Origin: Lactobacillus sp.
Lineage (GTDB): Bacteria; Bacillota; Bacilli; Lactobacillales; Lactobacillaceae
NCBI RefSeq assembly: GCF_014803895.1
Contig: NZ_JAAVAU010000001.1
Coordinates: 78,846 to 89,083 of the forward strand
Length of the DNA stretch: 10,238 bases
Direction of reading: 5' to 3'
Shown piece by piece: positions 1 through 9,113 of this stretch (its first letter is position 1; each line of letters begins with the position of its first letter). Made by a program: the position numbers and the translations under genes. The notes below the pieces were generated by a model. The model did not search any database and was not told the DNA's origin. It saw only the letters and a list, made by a program, of their open reading frames with translations.

Positions 1-71
1 GTAAAGTGGTCGCAATTGCAGATCCAGGGTTTAGTCAAGCTATAATAAAAAAATTAAATAAAGGAGTGTGA
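1..71 (+). CDS. ylxQ: 3' end of an L7Ae-family ribosomal protein gene (YlxQ-like), partial
   Basis: The third reading frame is open from the window edge and ends with TGA at 69-71. It encodes about 22 residues, [20 protein letters not shown] followed by GV. The Val/Ile-rich strand, then a D-x-x-F turn and a Lys-rich helix, resembles the C-terminus of small L7Ae/L30e-fold RNA-binding proteins. In Firmicutes a gene of this family (ylxQ) commonly sits directly before infB in the nusA-ylxR-ylxQ-infB cluster, and that context carries most of the identification. The stop lies only 4 bases before the infB ATG, so the two are almost certainly cotranscribed and the infB ribosome binding site falls inside this coding end. 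The 5' part of the gene is outside the window, so domain content cannot be checked. Confidence 0.6.
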   Translation, partial: KVVAIADPGFSQAIIKKLNKGV

Positions 72-78
72 TTTGATG
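60..78 (+). promoter_or_regulatory. infB ribosome binding site and start choice (TTG 73 versus ATG 76)
   Basis: AAAGGAG at 60-66 is a strong Shine-Dalgarno sequence. Two adjacent in-frame start codons follow: TTG at 73-75 and ATG at 76-78. The ATG is 9 bases from the end of the Shine-Dalgarno and the TTG only 6. The ATG also gives the usual IF2 N-terminus MAKKRVYE, so 76 is preferred. Confidence 0.75.
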
Positions 79-2721
79 GCTAAAAAAAGAGTATACGAAG
101 TAGCAAAAGAATTAGACATCGATAATAAGACCGTTGTTGATAAGGCAAAGGAACTAGGGTTTGATGTTAAAAGTCACATGTCCTCATTGGATGATGCGCA
201 AGTTTCTAAATTAATGAGTAGTTTTAAGACTGCTAAATCATCAAAAGCTGACAATAGTAAATCTAAAGGAAAGAGTAAGATAAAAGTCTCAGTTGGTGCA
301 ATTAGAAAACGCGACCATAAAGAGAAGAATAATGACTTTCATGGTAAAAATAAGCGTCGTTCTGAAAATTCTAATAAACGCCGCCGTTCTAATAATAACC
401 ATGAAGAGTCACACAATAAACCTAATCGTTCGGCTGCTCAAGATTTATTGAAGCAGTTTAAGAAAAAACAACGTGCGGAAGCTGGGGAGCTTGATGCACA
501 AGCTAAAGCTTCACGCCAAAAATGGCATGAAAAACAAAATAAACCTAAATCAGCTCCTAATAAGAGCGTAAAGAAAGAGGAAAATCCTACGCGTAATCAG
601 AGAAGACCAATCATAAAAGAAGGTGCCGAAGCTGTCAAAGCTCACGTAGAAGCAAGTAAAAAAACAATCGGTCCTAAAATTATTAAGCCATCTCCTGCAA
701 GAAATAGACCTAAGGTAAAGAAGGTTGAAAGTGTGGCCTCAATTCCTACCCCTCCAGTTGAAAAACCGGATTCTAAACCAAACAGAGGTAAGGAATTTAG
801 CAAGCCTAATAAGAAGCGTCATAATTCAGCAGATTATGAACGTCAAAGAAGTGAACGTTCTGACAAAGCACGTCGCCGTCGTAATAAAAAGAAGCAACGT
901 ACACAACATACTGAAGTAAAGAAACAGCCTACTCAAAGAAAAGAACGTCCATTACCCGAAACTTTAATGTATGAAGAGGGGATGAACGCTCAAGATTTAG
1001 GTAAAATTTTACATAGAGAACCAGCAGAAATTGTTAAGAAACTTTTCATGTTGGGTGTAATGACTAATCAAAACCAATCTTTAGATAAAGATACTATTGA
1101 ACTTTTAGCTGCTGAATATGGTATTAATGCTGAAGAAAAGATTCATGAAGATATTTCTGATATTGACAATCTTTATGCTAAAGAGATGGAAACTTCTAAA
1201 GAATCTAAAAATCAGGTTAAGCGTCCACCAGTAGTTACTATTATGGGACACGTTGACCATGGTAAGACTACGTTGCTTGATCGTTTGCGTCATACTAACG
1301 TTTCTGAACATGAAGCAGGTGGTATTACTCAGAGTATTGGTGCTTACCAAGTAAGATTAGATGATCGTTTAATTACATTCTTAGATACTCCGGGACACGC
1401 CGCTTTCTCTAACATGCGTGCTCGTGGTGCTGAAGTTACCGATATCGTTGTTTTGGTTGTAGCAGCAGATGATGGTGTAATGCCACAGACTATTGAAGCT
1501 ATTGACCATGCCAAAAGTGCTAATGTTCCAATTATTGTTGCAGTTAACAAGATTGATAAACCAGGCGCAAATCCTGATCATGTAATGGAACAACTCATGA
1601 AATATGGTCTTGTCCCAGAAGACTGGGGTGGTGAGACAATCTTTGTTAAGATTTCTGCTAAGACTGGTCAAAATGTCGACGACTTACTTCAAATGATTTT
1701 ACTTCAAGCTGATGTTATGGAACTCCAAGCTGATCCAGATCAAAAGGCTATTGGTACTGTTGTTGAAGCAAGATTGGATAAGGGTCGTGGTCCTGTTGCT
1801 GACTTACTTATTCAACAAGGTACTTTGAAAATCGGTGATCCAATTGTTGTTGGTGATACTTATGGTCGTGTTCGTGTTATGACTAACGATAAAGGTCGTC
1901 GTGTTAAGAAAGCTACCCCATCTACACCAGTTGAAATTACAGGATTGAATGATGTTCCTTCATCTGCTGATAAGTTGGTTGTCTTTGATGATGAAAAGAC
2001 TGCAAGAAGTGTTGGTGAACAACGTGCTAAAAACTCTCTTGAGAAGCAACGTGAAAACGTACAACATGTAACTTTGGACAACTTGTTTGATACAATGAAG
2101 AAAGAAAACATGAAAGAAGTAGACATCGTTCTTAAGGCTGATGTTCAAGGTTCTGCAGAAGCATTGCAACAGTCACTTGAAAAGATTGATGTTGAAGGAG
2201 TTCGTGTAAATATTATTCACGCTGGTGTTGGTGCGATTAATGAATCTGATGTTACCTTAGCTGGTGCTTCAAATGCCTTTATTATTGGATTCAATGTTCG
2301 TCCAACTGCTACTGCTAAGAGCCAAGCTGAAAGTGATGGCGTAGATATTCGTCTTTATAACATTATTTATAAGGCAATGGATGATGTTGAAGCTGCGATG
2401 AAGGGTATGCTTGAACCTACTTATGAAGAAAAAGTTACTGGTAATTTAACTGTTCGTGAGACTTGGAAGGTTTCTAAGGTGGGTACTATTGCTGGTGCAT
2501 TTGTTGATAGTGGTTATGTAACTCGCGACTCTGGTATTCGTGTTATTAGAGATGGTATTGTGAAATACGATGGTAAGGTCGCTTCACTTAAGAGATTTAA
2601 AGATGACGTTAAGGAAGTTAAGCAAGGATTTGATTGTGGTTTAACTATTGAAAACTTTAACGATATTAAAATTGATGATCAATTAGAAGCATACGAAATG
2701 CAAGAAGTACCTGTTGAATAG
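76..2721 (+). CDS. infB: Translation initiation factor IF-2
   Basis: IF2 is the GTPase that brings initiator fMet-tRNA to the 30S P site and promotes 50S joining in the cytoplasm. From the ATG at 76 it has 881 residues. An N-terminal IF2_N module (about residues 2-50, starting [12 protein letters not shown]) is followed by a long, very basic Lys/Arg/Asn/Ser-rich linker (about 50-295). A second IF2_N-like segment (about 298-355) comes next. The G domain shows G1 GHVDHGKT (391-398), the G2 region [12 protein letters not shown] (about 415-426), G3 DTPGH (from 437), G4 NKID (491-494) and G5 SAK (527-529). The remainder matches the beta-barrel and C-terminal fMet-tRNA binding domains. All GTPase motifs are intact. 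It follows the ylxQ-like gene by 4 bases and precedes rbfA by 37, as in nusA-infB operons. The linker is the variable part of the family, so its composition is not unusual. Confidence 0.97.
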   Translation: MAKKRVYEVAKELDIDNKTVVDKAKELGFDVKSHMSSLDDAQVSKLMSSFKTAKSSKADNSKSKGKSKIKVSVGAIRKRDHKEKNNDFHGKNKRRSENSNKRRRSNNNHEESHNKPNRSAAQDLLKQFKKKQRAEAGELDAQAKASRQKWHEKQNKPKSAPNKSVKKEENPTRNQRRPIIKEGAEAVKAHVEASKKTIGPKIIKPSPARNRPKVKKVESVASIPTPPVEKPDSKPNRGKEFSKPNKKRHNSADYERQRSERSDKARRRRNKKKQRTQHTEVKKQPTQRKERPLPETLMYEEGMNAQDLGKILHREPAEIVKKLFMLGVMTNQNQSLDKDTIELLAAEYGINAEEKIHEDISDIDNLYAKEMETSKESKNQVKRPPVVTIMGHVDHGKTTLLDRLRHTNVSEHEAGGITQSIGAYQVRLDDRLITFLDTPGHAAFSNMRARGAEVTDIVVLVVAADDGVMPQTIEAIDHAKSANVPIIVAVNKIDKPGANPDHVMEQLMKYGLVPEDWGGETIFVKISAKTGQNVDDLLQMILLQADVMELQADPDQKAIGTVVEARLDKGRGPVADLLIQQGTLKIGDPIVVGDTYGRVRVMTNDKGRRVKKATPSTPVEITGLNDVPSSADKLVVFDDEKTARSVGEQRAKNSLEKQRENVQHVTLDNLFDTMKKENMKEVDIVLKADVQGSAEALQQSLEKIDVEGVRVNIIHAGVGAINESDVTLAGASNAFIIGFNVRPTATAKSQAESDGVDIRLYNIIYKAMDDVEAAMKGMLEPTYEEKVTGNLTVRETWKVSKVGTIAGAFVDSGYVTRDSGIRVIRDGIVKYDGKVASLKRFKDDVKEVKQGFDCGLTIENFNDIKIDDQLEAYEMQEVPVE

Positions 2722-2730
2722 AATAGGCCA

Positions 2731-2751
2731 ACTCTTTAGTTAAAAAGGAGT
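2731..2751 (+). promoter_or_regulatory. rbfA ribosome binding site lying inside a small predicted hairpin
   Basis: The rbfA Shine-Dalgarno AAAAAGGAG (2742-2750) is 8 bases before the ATG. ACTCTTT (2731-2737) can pair with AAGGAGT (2745-2751) as seven consecutive pairs including one G-U, with a 7-base loop. That would cover the AAGGAG core. The hairpin starts 10 bases after the infB stop, so a ribosome terminating on infB would open it, which suggests translational coupling. The pairing is read from the sequence; the function is inferred. Confidence 0.45.
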
Positions 2752-2758
2752 ACTATTT

Positions 2759-3130
2759 ATGAAACATAGAATTGGACGTGTCGAAGGTGAAATACTTCGA
2801 GAATTAACTAAAATTTTACGTAAAGATATTCGTGATCCACGTGTCAGTGATGTAACAATCACTGCAGTTGAATGTACTAATGATCTTTCTTATGCAACTG
2901 TTTATTACAGCTTGTTATCAGATGACCCTAAGGCAGAAAAAGAAGCTGCCGAAGGTTTAGAGAAGGCTAAAGGTGCCATGAGACACTTATTAGGTCAAAC
3001 TCTTACGGTTTATAAAGTACCAGAATTAATCTTTAAGCGAGATAGTTCTGTTGCTTATGGTAATAAGATTGATAGCTTGATCAGAGAAGTAAAGAAAGCT
3101 GATGAAGCTCGAGAAAATAAAAATAATTAA
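2759..3130 (+). CDS. rbfA: 30S ribosome-binding factor A
   Basis: RbfA is a small KH-fold protein that binds the immature 30S subunit and helps mature the 5' region of 16S rRNA. In enterobacteria it is needed for growth in the cold. The 123-residue product has the family length. Recognisable stretches are the N-terminal helix KHRIGRVEGEIL, the segment DPRVSDVTITAVECTNDLSY (about residues 29-48) and the C-terminal PELIFKRDSS with a following G-x-x-I-D-x-L-I-R helix. The tail is short and charged. The start is fixed by a strong Shine-Dalgarno 8 bases upstream and by the usual family N-terminus. It follows infB by 37 bases, the conserved infB-rbfA pairing, and is closed by a terminator immediately after the stop. 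Confidence 0.95.
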   Translation: MKHRIGRVEGEILRELTKILRKDIRDPRVSDVTITAVECTNDLSYATVYYSLLSDDPKAEKEAAEGLEKAKGAMRHLLGQTLTVYKVPELIFKRDSSVAYGNKIDSLIREVKKADEARENKNN

Positions 3131-3131
3131 G

Positions 3132-3155
3132 AAAAGCGCCTTAAGGCGCTTTTTT
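3132..3155 (+). terminator. Intrinsic terminator after rbfA
   Basis: AAAAGCGCC (3132-3140), loop TTAA, GGCGCTTTT (3145-3153): a perfect 9-bp stem whose GC core runs into six T residues (3150-3155). The A-run on the left also makes it a possible terminator for the opposite strand. It begins one base after the rbfA stop and lies only 22 bases before the truB ATG. Confidence 0.85.
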
Positions 3156-3177
3156 CATCAAGATAAGGATAGAAAAT

Positions 3178-4071
3178 ATGTTAAATGGAATTGTAGTTTT
3201 AAATAAACCCCGAGGAATGACTAGTAGCGATTGTGTTTATAAGTTACGGAAAATTCTACATATTAAAAAAATAGGTCATGCTGGAACTTTAGATCCTGAG
3301 GTAAATGGGGTTTTACCAATTGCAATTGGACAAGCTACTAAGTTAATTGAATTAATGCACACTAAGCCTAAATCATATGTTGGTCAAGGAATGTTTGGCC
3401 AAGCAACCGATAGCTATGATTTAGAGGGTAAAGTTTTAGAAAAAAAAGAAATTTTAGATCCAATTTCTAGTAAAGAAATTGTAGAAGGAATGAACAAATT
3501 AACAGGAAAAATTGAACAGGTTCCGCCGATTTATTCTGCGGTAAAAGTTAATGGAAAAAGACTTTACGAGTATGCTAGAGAAGGCATTTCAGTTGAACGT
3601 CCTAAAAGAGAAGTGGAGATTTACAGTTATAGGCTTACCTCTGATCCAATTTATGATGGAGAAAATAAAAGTGAAAAATTTAATTTTTCTATCCAATGTT
3701 CGAAGGGAACATACGTTAGATCATTAGTTAATGACCTTGGATCATTGTTAGGTGTACCAGCAGTAATGACTAAATTAACTAGAACTGCTAGTTCTGGATA
3801 TGATATGAGTCAAGCAGTTAGCTTAGAAGAAATTGAGGCTAATATCAATGAGCCCGATAAATGGTTACAATCTATTGATAGTTTTTTTGTAGATTTAACT
3901 AATATTGACCTTACTGAAAGTCAGTTTTCTCGTGTAAAAAATGGTGCAGGTATTAGATTAACCAATGTACCTAATACTGTAGCTTTGAGCTATAAAGGAA
4001 AAATTAAGGCTATTTATAAGAAAAAAGATAGAGAATATCGTCCAGATTTAATGTTATTACAAAATAACTAA
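3178..4071 (+). CDS. truB: tRNA pseudouridine-55 synthase
   Basis: TruB isomerises uridine 55 in the T-loop of most tRNAs and can also act as a tRNA chaperone. The 297-residue product is full length. It opens with [15 protein letters not shown] (residues 4-18). The catalytic motif [15 protein letters not shown] has the nucleophilic aspartate at D39 in GTLDP. Later come [20 protein letters not shown] and [18 protein letters not shown], two conserved substrate-pocket segments. The last ~55 residues look like the PUA-type C-terminal RNA-binding domain of Gram-positive TruB. The start is supported by AAGGA at 3165-3169, 8 bases upstream. It lies directly after the rbfA terminator and has no promoter of its own in the short gap. 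In many Firmicutes ribF follows truB; here the next gene is hrcA. Confidence 0.95.
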   Translation: MLNGIVVLNKPRGMTSSDCVYKLRKILHIKKIGHAGTLDPEVNGVLPIAIGQATKLIELMHTKPKSYVGQGMFGQATDSYDLEGKVLEKKEILDPISSKEIVEGMNKLTGKIEQVPPIYSAVKVNGKRLYEYAREGISVERPKREVEIYSYRLTSDPIYDGENKSEKFNFSIQCSKGTYVRSLVNDLGSLLGVPAVMTKLTRTASSGYDMSQAVSLEEIEANINEPDKWLQSIDSFFVDLTNIDLTESQFSRVKNGAGIRLTNVPNTVALSYKGKIKAIYKKKDREYRPDLMLLQNN

Positions 4072-4086
4072 ATTAATTCAGAAATT

Positions 4087-4114
4087 TTAGCACTCTACTT
4101 GATTAGAGTGCTAA
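4087..4114 (+). promoter_or_regulatory. CIRCE operator 1 (HrcA binding site), perfect arms with a 10-base spacer
   Basis: TTAGCACTC (4087-4095) and GAGTGCTAA (4106-4114) are perfect 9-base inverted repeats identical to the CIRCE consensus arms. The spacer, TACTTGATTA, is 10 bases, whereas the consensus spacer is 9. The symmetry can be extended one base inward, giving 10-bp arms around 8 bases. The -35 hexamer of the hrcA promoter lies in the spacer, so HrcA bound here would exclude RNA polymerase. Confidence 0.88.
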
Positions 4115-4127
4115 TCTTTAGTATTAT
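4099..4127 (+). promoter_or_regulatory. Sigma-A type promoter of the hrcA-grpE-dnaK-dnaJ operon
   Basis: The -35 element TTGATT (4099-4104) and -10 element TATTAT (4122-4127) are separated by exactly 17 bases. They match the consensus at 4/6 and 5/6 positions. Transcription is predicted to start near 4134, directly before the second CIRCE. Both operators overlap or abut this promoter, as expected for HrcA-repressed heat-shock genes. Confidence 0.8.
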
Positions 4128-4135
4128 ATTAATTG

Positions 4136-4162
4136 TTAGCACATGAGAAACTTGAGTGCTAA
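4136..4162 (+). promoter_or_regulatory. CIRCE operator 2 (HrcA binding site), canonical spacing with imperfect left arm
   Basis: TTAGCACAT (4136-4144), a 9-base spacer, then GAGTGCTAA (4154-4162). The right arm is perfect; the left arm matches 7 of 9 (AT instead of TC at the inner end). It lies at the predicted transcription start and ends one base before the hrcA Shine-Dalgarno, so it would be both DNA operator and part of the mRNA leader. Confidence 0.88.
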
Positions 4163-4179
4163 TAAAGGGGCGATAAAGA

Positions 4180-5244
4180 ATGTTGACTAAACGGCAAGAG
4201 CTGATACTTAAAACGATAATTCAGGATTTCACGACAAGTCATGAGCCTGTTGGCTCGAAGACCGTGATGAATCAACTGCCAATTAAAGTTTCAAGTGCAA
4301 CTATTAGAAACGAAATGGCAGCCTTGGAAGAGCAAGGACTTTTAGAAAAAACTCACTCTTCAAGTGGTAGAATTCCATCAAGTGCTGGTTATCGTTACTA
4401 TCTTGATAATTTAGTTGATCCAGTTCAAATACCAACATCGGTGTATGATCGAATTGTTTATCAGCTAGATCAACCATTTAATCAGGTAAATGAAATTGTA
4501 CAAGAGGCTGCTAAGATACTATCTGATTTAACTAATTACACTGCATTCGCAGCTGGTCCAGAAACTCATGATGCATTAATTACAGGTTTTCGGATTGTGC
4601 CGCTTTCTAAACATCAGGTGATGGCAATTCTTGTTACTGATGATGGAAATGTAAAAAATCAGGTTTATACTTTATCTCATCATTCAAATGGTGAAGAAAT
4701 TGAAAAGGCTGTTCATTTAATAAATGATCAGTTAACAGGTAAACCTTTAAGTAGTGTTAATAGTAATCTTTTGCGTCAAATTGCAGATCATTTGATTTCA
4801 CGTGGTTCTGCTCCTGAAATACTTGAATTGCTTCAAGATGTAGTGAAGGATGCGGCTAGTGAGCAAATGTATGTAGACGGTCAAATTAATTTATTAAATA
4901 ATTATCATCATCATGATGTTGATAAAATTAAATCACTATATGAAATGTTTGATCAAAATGATGAAATGTATCGATTAATTGGTTCAGACCCTGACCAAAA
5001 GGAATCATCAGATGGAAAGAAAAAGGGAAAAGTACAAGTAACCTTAGGACCAGATCTTCCATCTGAACTTTTAAAAAATTATAGCTTACTAACTGCTCAT
5101 TATAATGTTGGTAAATATGGAAAAGGGACAATCGCACTTTTAGGTCCAACAAATATGCCATACTCGCAAATGATTGGGTTACTTGAATACTTTCGAACAG
5201 AATTAGCTCGAAAATTACTTGATTATTACGGTAGGTTTAAATAA
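4180..5244 (+). CDS. hrcA: Heat-inducible transcription repressor HrcA
   Basis: HrcA is the dimeric repressor that binds CIRCE. GroEL is known in other Firmicutes to keep it active, so unfolded protein relieves repression. The 354-residue product has the family length. Residues 1-75 form a winged helix-turn-helix: the recognition helix is about 38-51 ([14 protein letters not shown]) and the wing is SSSGRIPS (60-67). The middle contains the GAF-like core and a His-rich stretch ([10 protein letters not shown]). A Lys-rich insertion (SSDGKKKGK) precedes the C-terminal core with GPTNM (322-326), where many HrcA proteins have GPTRM. The start is set by AAAGGGG (4164-4170), 9 bases before the ATG. 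Lying first in the operon behind two CIRCE sites, it should repress its own transcription together with grpE, dnaK and dnaJ. Its stop codon overlaps the grpE Shine-Dalgarno. Confidence 0.97.
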   Translation: MLTKRQELILKTIIQDFTTSHEPVGSKTVMNQLPIKVSSATIRNEMAALEEQGLLEKTHSSSGRIPSSAGYRYYLDNLVDPVQIPTSVYDRIVYQLDQPFNQVNEIVQEAAKILSDLTNYTAFAAGPETHDALITGFRIVPLSKHQVMAILVTDDGNVKNQVYTLSHHSNGEEIEKAVHLINDQLTGKPLSSVNSNLLRQIADHLISRGSAPEILELLQDVVKDAASEQMYVDGQINLLNNYHHHDVDKIKSLYEMFDQNDEMYRLIGSDPDQKESSDGKKKGKVQVTLGPDLPSELLKNYSLLTAHYNVGKYGKGTIALLGPTNMPYSQMIGLLEYFRTELARKLLDYYGRFK

Positions 5245-5256
5245 AGGAGGCTAGCT

Positions 5257-5259
<3 letters not shown>
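5243..5259 (+). promoter_or_regulatory. grpE ribosome binding site and GTG start
   Basis: AAAGGAGG (5243-5250) overlaps the hrcA stop TAA (5242-5244) and is 6 bases from GTG at 5257. No in-frame ATG gives a sensible GrpE N-terminus, so GTG is the start. The overlap points to coupled translation of hrcA and grpE. Confidence 0.85.
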
Positions 5260-7750
<2,491 letters not shown>

Positions 7751-7756
7751 AGATTA

Positions 7757-7794
7757 AAAAGAAAAGAACTGCGTTAATGTAGTTCTTTTCTTTT
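7757..7794 (+). terminator. Long stem-loop between dnaK and dnaJ (terminator or attenuator)
   Basis: AAAAGAAAAGAACT (7757-7770) and AGTTCTTTTCTTTT (7781-7794) are perfect 14-base inverted repeats. Three further pairs in the loop (two of them G-U) could extend the stem around TTAA. The inner stem followed by TTTTCTTTT has the form of an intrinsic terminator, with the T-tract pairing to the upstream A-tract. dnaJ begins 23 bases later, so full termination would silence it unless another promoter is used. Partial termination or a processing/stability role is more likely. Confidence 0.75.
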
Positions 7795-7816
7795 ATAAAT
7801 TAAAGGAGTTTACAAA

Positions 7817-8962
7817 ATGGCACAACGTGATTACTATGAAATCTTGGGTGTTGAAAAAAGTGCAAGTGATGCTGATATTAGTAAAGCATATCGTAAGCTT
7901 GCTAAGAAATATCACCCTGATTTGAACCATGAACCTGGTGCTGAAGAAAAGTATAAGGAAGTCAATGAAGCTTATGAAGTGCTTCATGATAAGCAAAAAC
8001 GTGCTCAATATGATCAATTTGGTCAAGCCGGTGTAAACGGTCAAGGTGGCTTTGGTGGCGGCTTTGGCGGTGGTAGTCAATATGGTGATTTTAGTGGTTT
8101 TGGCGGCTTTGGCGATATTTTTAATGATATATTTGGCCAAGGCGGTGGTCGTCAAAGGGTAGATCCAACTGCTCCACAAAGAGGACAAGATTTGGATTAT
8201 ACTATGACGATTGATTTTATGGATGCTATCAAGGGTAAAGAAGCTGATATTACTTATACTAGAAATGAAGTTTGTCCAACTTGTGATGGTTCTGGTGCAG
8301 AAAAAGGCACTCATCCAATTACATGTGATAAGTGTCATGGTAGTGGGGTAATGATGGTTACTCGTCAAACCCCATTTGGTGTAATGCAACAACAAATCAC
8401 CTGTGATAAATGTCATGGACGTGGGGTAATTATTGAGCATCCATGTCAAACTTGCCATGGTCAAGGAACTATCGAACAAAAACAAACTTTACAAGTTAAG
8501 GTTCCAGCTGGTATTGATAATGGTCAACAGATTCGCTTAAGTGGCCAAGGTGAAGCTGGTAAAAATGGTGGACCTTATGGTGATTTATATATTGTATTTA
8601 AGATTCGTCCAAGTAAGGAATTCACTAGAAGGGGAACTACAATTTATTCTGAAGTTCCAATTTCATTTGCCCAAGCAACCCTCGGAGATCAAATTCAAGT
8701 AGATACTGTTCATGGTAAGGTATCGTTAAAAATCCCTGCAGGTACTCAACCAAATACTCATTTTAAACTTCGTGGTCAGGGAGTACCAAAACTTAATGGT
8801 GAAGGTAACGGAGATCAAGAAGTTACTGTGAATATTAAAATTCCTAAAAAGATTAATGATAAACAAAAAGAAGCTCTTGTAGATTTTGTTAAAGCAGGTG
8901 GTGGTAATATTAGTCCACAAGAAAAGAACTTCTTTGAACGTTTGAAAGATAAATTAAGTTAG
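7817..8962 (+). CDS. dnaJ: Chaperone protein DnaJ (Hsp40)
   Basis: DnaJ delivers substrates to DnaK and stimulates its ATPase. The 381-residue product is a complete type I J-protein. The J domain (about 5-70) carries the HPD motif at 33-35. A Gly/Phe-rich linker (about 75-110) follows. The zinc domain has four CxxCxGxG motifs: CPTCDGSG (from C153), [16 protein letters not shown] and CQTCHGQG (210-217), with all eight cysteines present. The C-terminal beta-domains bind substrate and dimerise. The start is set by AAAGGAG (7802-7808), 8 bases before the ATG. It is separated from dnaK by 78 bases holding a stem-loop and is followed by a terminator 8 bases after the stop, so it is the last gene of the heat-shock operon. 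Confidence 0.97.
   Translation: MAQRDYYEILGVEKSASDADISKAYRKLAKKYHPDLNHEPGAEEKYKEVNEAYEVLHDKQKRAQYDQFGQAGVNGQGGFGGGFGGGSQYGDFSGFGGFGDIFNDIFGQGGGRQRVDPTAPQRGQDLDYTMTIDFMDAIKGKEADITYTRNEVCPTCDGSGAEKGTHPITCDKCHGSGVMMVTRQTPFGVMQQQITCDKCHGRGVIIEHPCQTCHGQGTIEQKQTLQVKVPAGIDNGQQIRLSGQGEAGKNGGPYGDLYIVFKIRPSKEFTRRGTTIYSEVPISFAQATLGDQIQVDTVHGKVSLKIPAGTQPNTHFKLRGQGVPKLNGEGNGDQEVTVNIKIPKKINDKQKEALVDFVKAGGGNISPQEKNFFERLKDKLS
8041..8120 (+). repeat. GGY-TTT-GGY codon repeats encoding the DnaJ Gly/Phe region
   Basis: Short imperfect repeats of the type GGTGGCTTTGG encode [10 protein letters not shown] and, after a gap, GFGGFGD. This is the most G-rich stretch of an otherwise AT-rich window. It encodes the flexible linker normal for DnaJ and is described because such repeats can vary in length between strains. 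Confidence 0.6.
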
Positions 8963-8969
8963 TAAAATT

Positions 8970-9000
8970 TACCTAGTTTCAGAAAGAAACTAGGTATTTT
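8970..9000 (+). terminator. Intrinsic terminator after dnaJ
   Basis: ACCTAGTTTC (8971-8980), loop AGAAA, GAAACTAGGT (8986-8995): a perfect 10-bp stem, extendable by one T-A pair, followed by TTTT (8997-9000). The T-run is short, so efficiency may be moderate. It closes the hrcA-grpE-dnaK-dnaJ operon. Confidence 0.75.
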
Positions 9001-9025
9001 GCTATACCGAGAAAAGATTTATAGA

Positions 9026-9036
9026 TATGATATAAT
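9026..9036 (+). promoter_or_regulatory. Extended -10 promoter for lepA
   Basis: TATGATATAAT combines a perfect -10 hexamer TATAAT (9031-9036) with the TATG extension (9026-9029) typical of Gram-positive extended -10 promoters. No good -35 hexamer lies 16-18 bases upstream. The predicted start near 9043 gives a leader of about 70 bases made almost wholly of A and T, which holds a second, less convincing TATAAT at 9073-9078. The 151-bp gap from dnaJ to lepA contains this promoter, the dnaJ terminator and the lepA Shine-Dalgarno; I see no gene in it. Confidence 0.65.
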
Positions 9037-9113
9037 TAATAATGCAATTTAATGATAAATAATTTTATTTTTTATAATTTTTAACTTCTAAAAGATAAAG
9101 GTGGACTAAGCTG

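Noticed and set aside
16..46. Possible promoter before infB (TTGCAG and TATAAT at 41-46)
   Set aside because: The spacing is 19 bases and the -35 match is poor. It lies inside the upstream coding end, in a cluster normally cotranscribed from far upstream, so the TATAAT is likely chance in AT-rich codons.
725..919. A 64-codon + strand open frame inside infB in another frame
   Set aside because: It lies in the basic linker of IF2, has no recognised motif and is a frame-shifted read of the Lys/Arg codons.
480..990. Internal start for a shorter IF2 form, as known in B. subtilis and E. coli
   Set aside because: GGGGAG at 484-489 precedes an ATG that is out of frame. GAGGGG at 976-981 directly abuts the in-frame ATG at 982, leaving no spacing. 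No internal start is convincing, though a weak one cannot be excluded.
1105..2169. Several minus-strand open frames of 68-96 codons opposite infB
   Set aside because: They overlap the conserved GTPase core of IF2, overlap each other and have no recognisable protein motifs. They are shadows of the biased infB codon use.
4928..5161. A 77-codon minus-strand open frame opposite hrcA
   Set aside because: The + strand encodes the conserved HrcA C-terminal region here; the antisense frame has no motif of its own.
7793..8485. A 230-codon open frame on the minus strand opposite dnaJ
   Set aside because: It is the antisense of the DnaJ J domain, Gly/Phe region and zinc domain. It has low-complexity Thr/Ile/Ser-rich composition and no family resemblance. 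The + strand frame is an unambiguous DnaJ.
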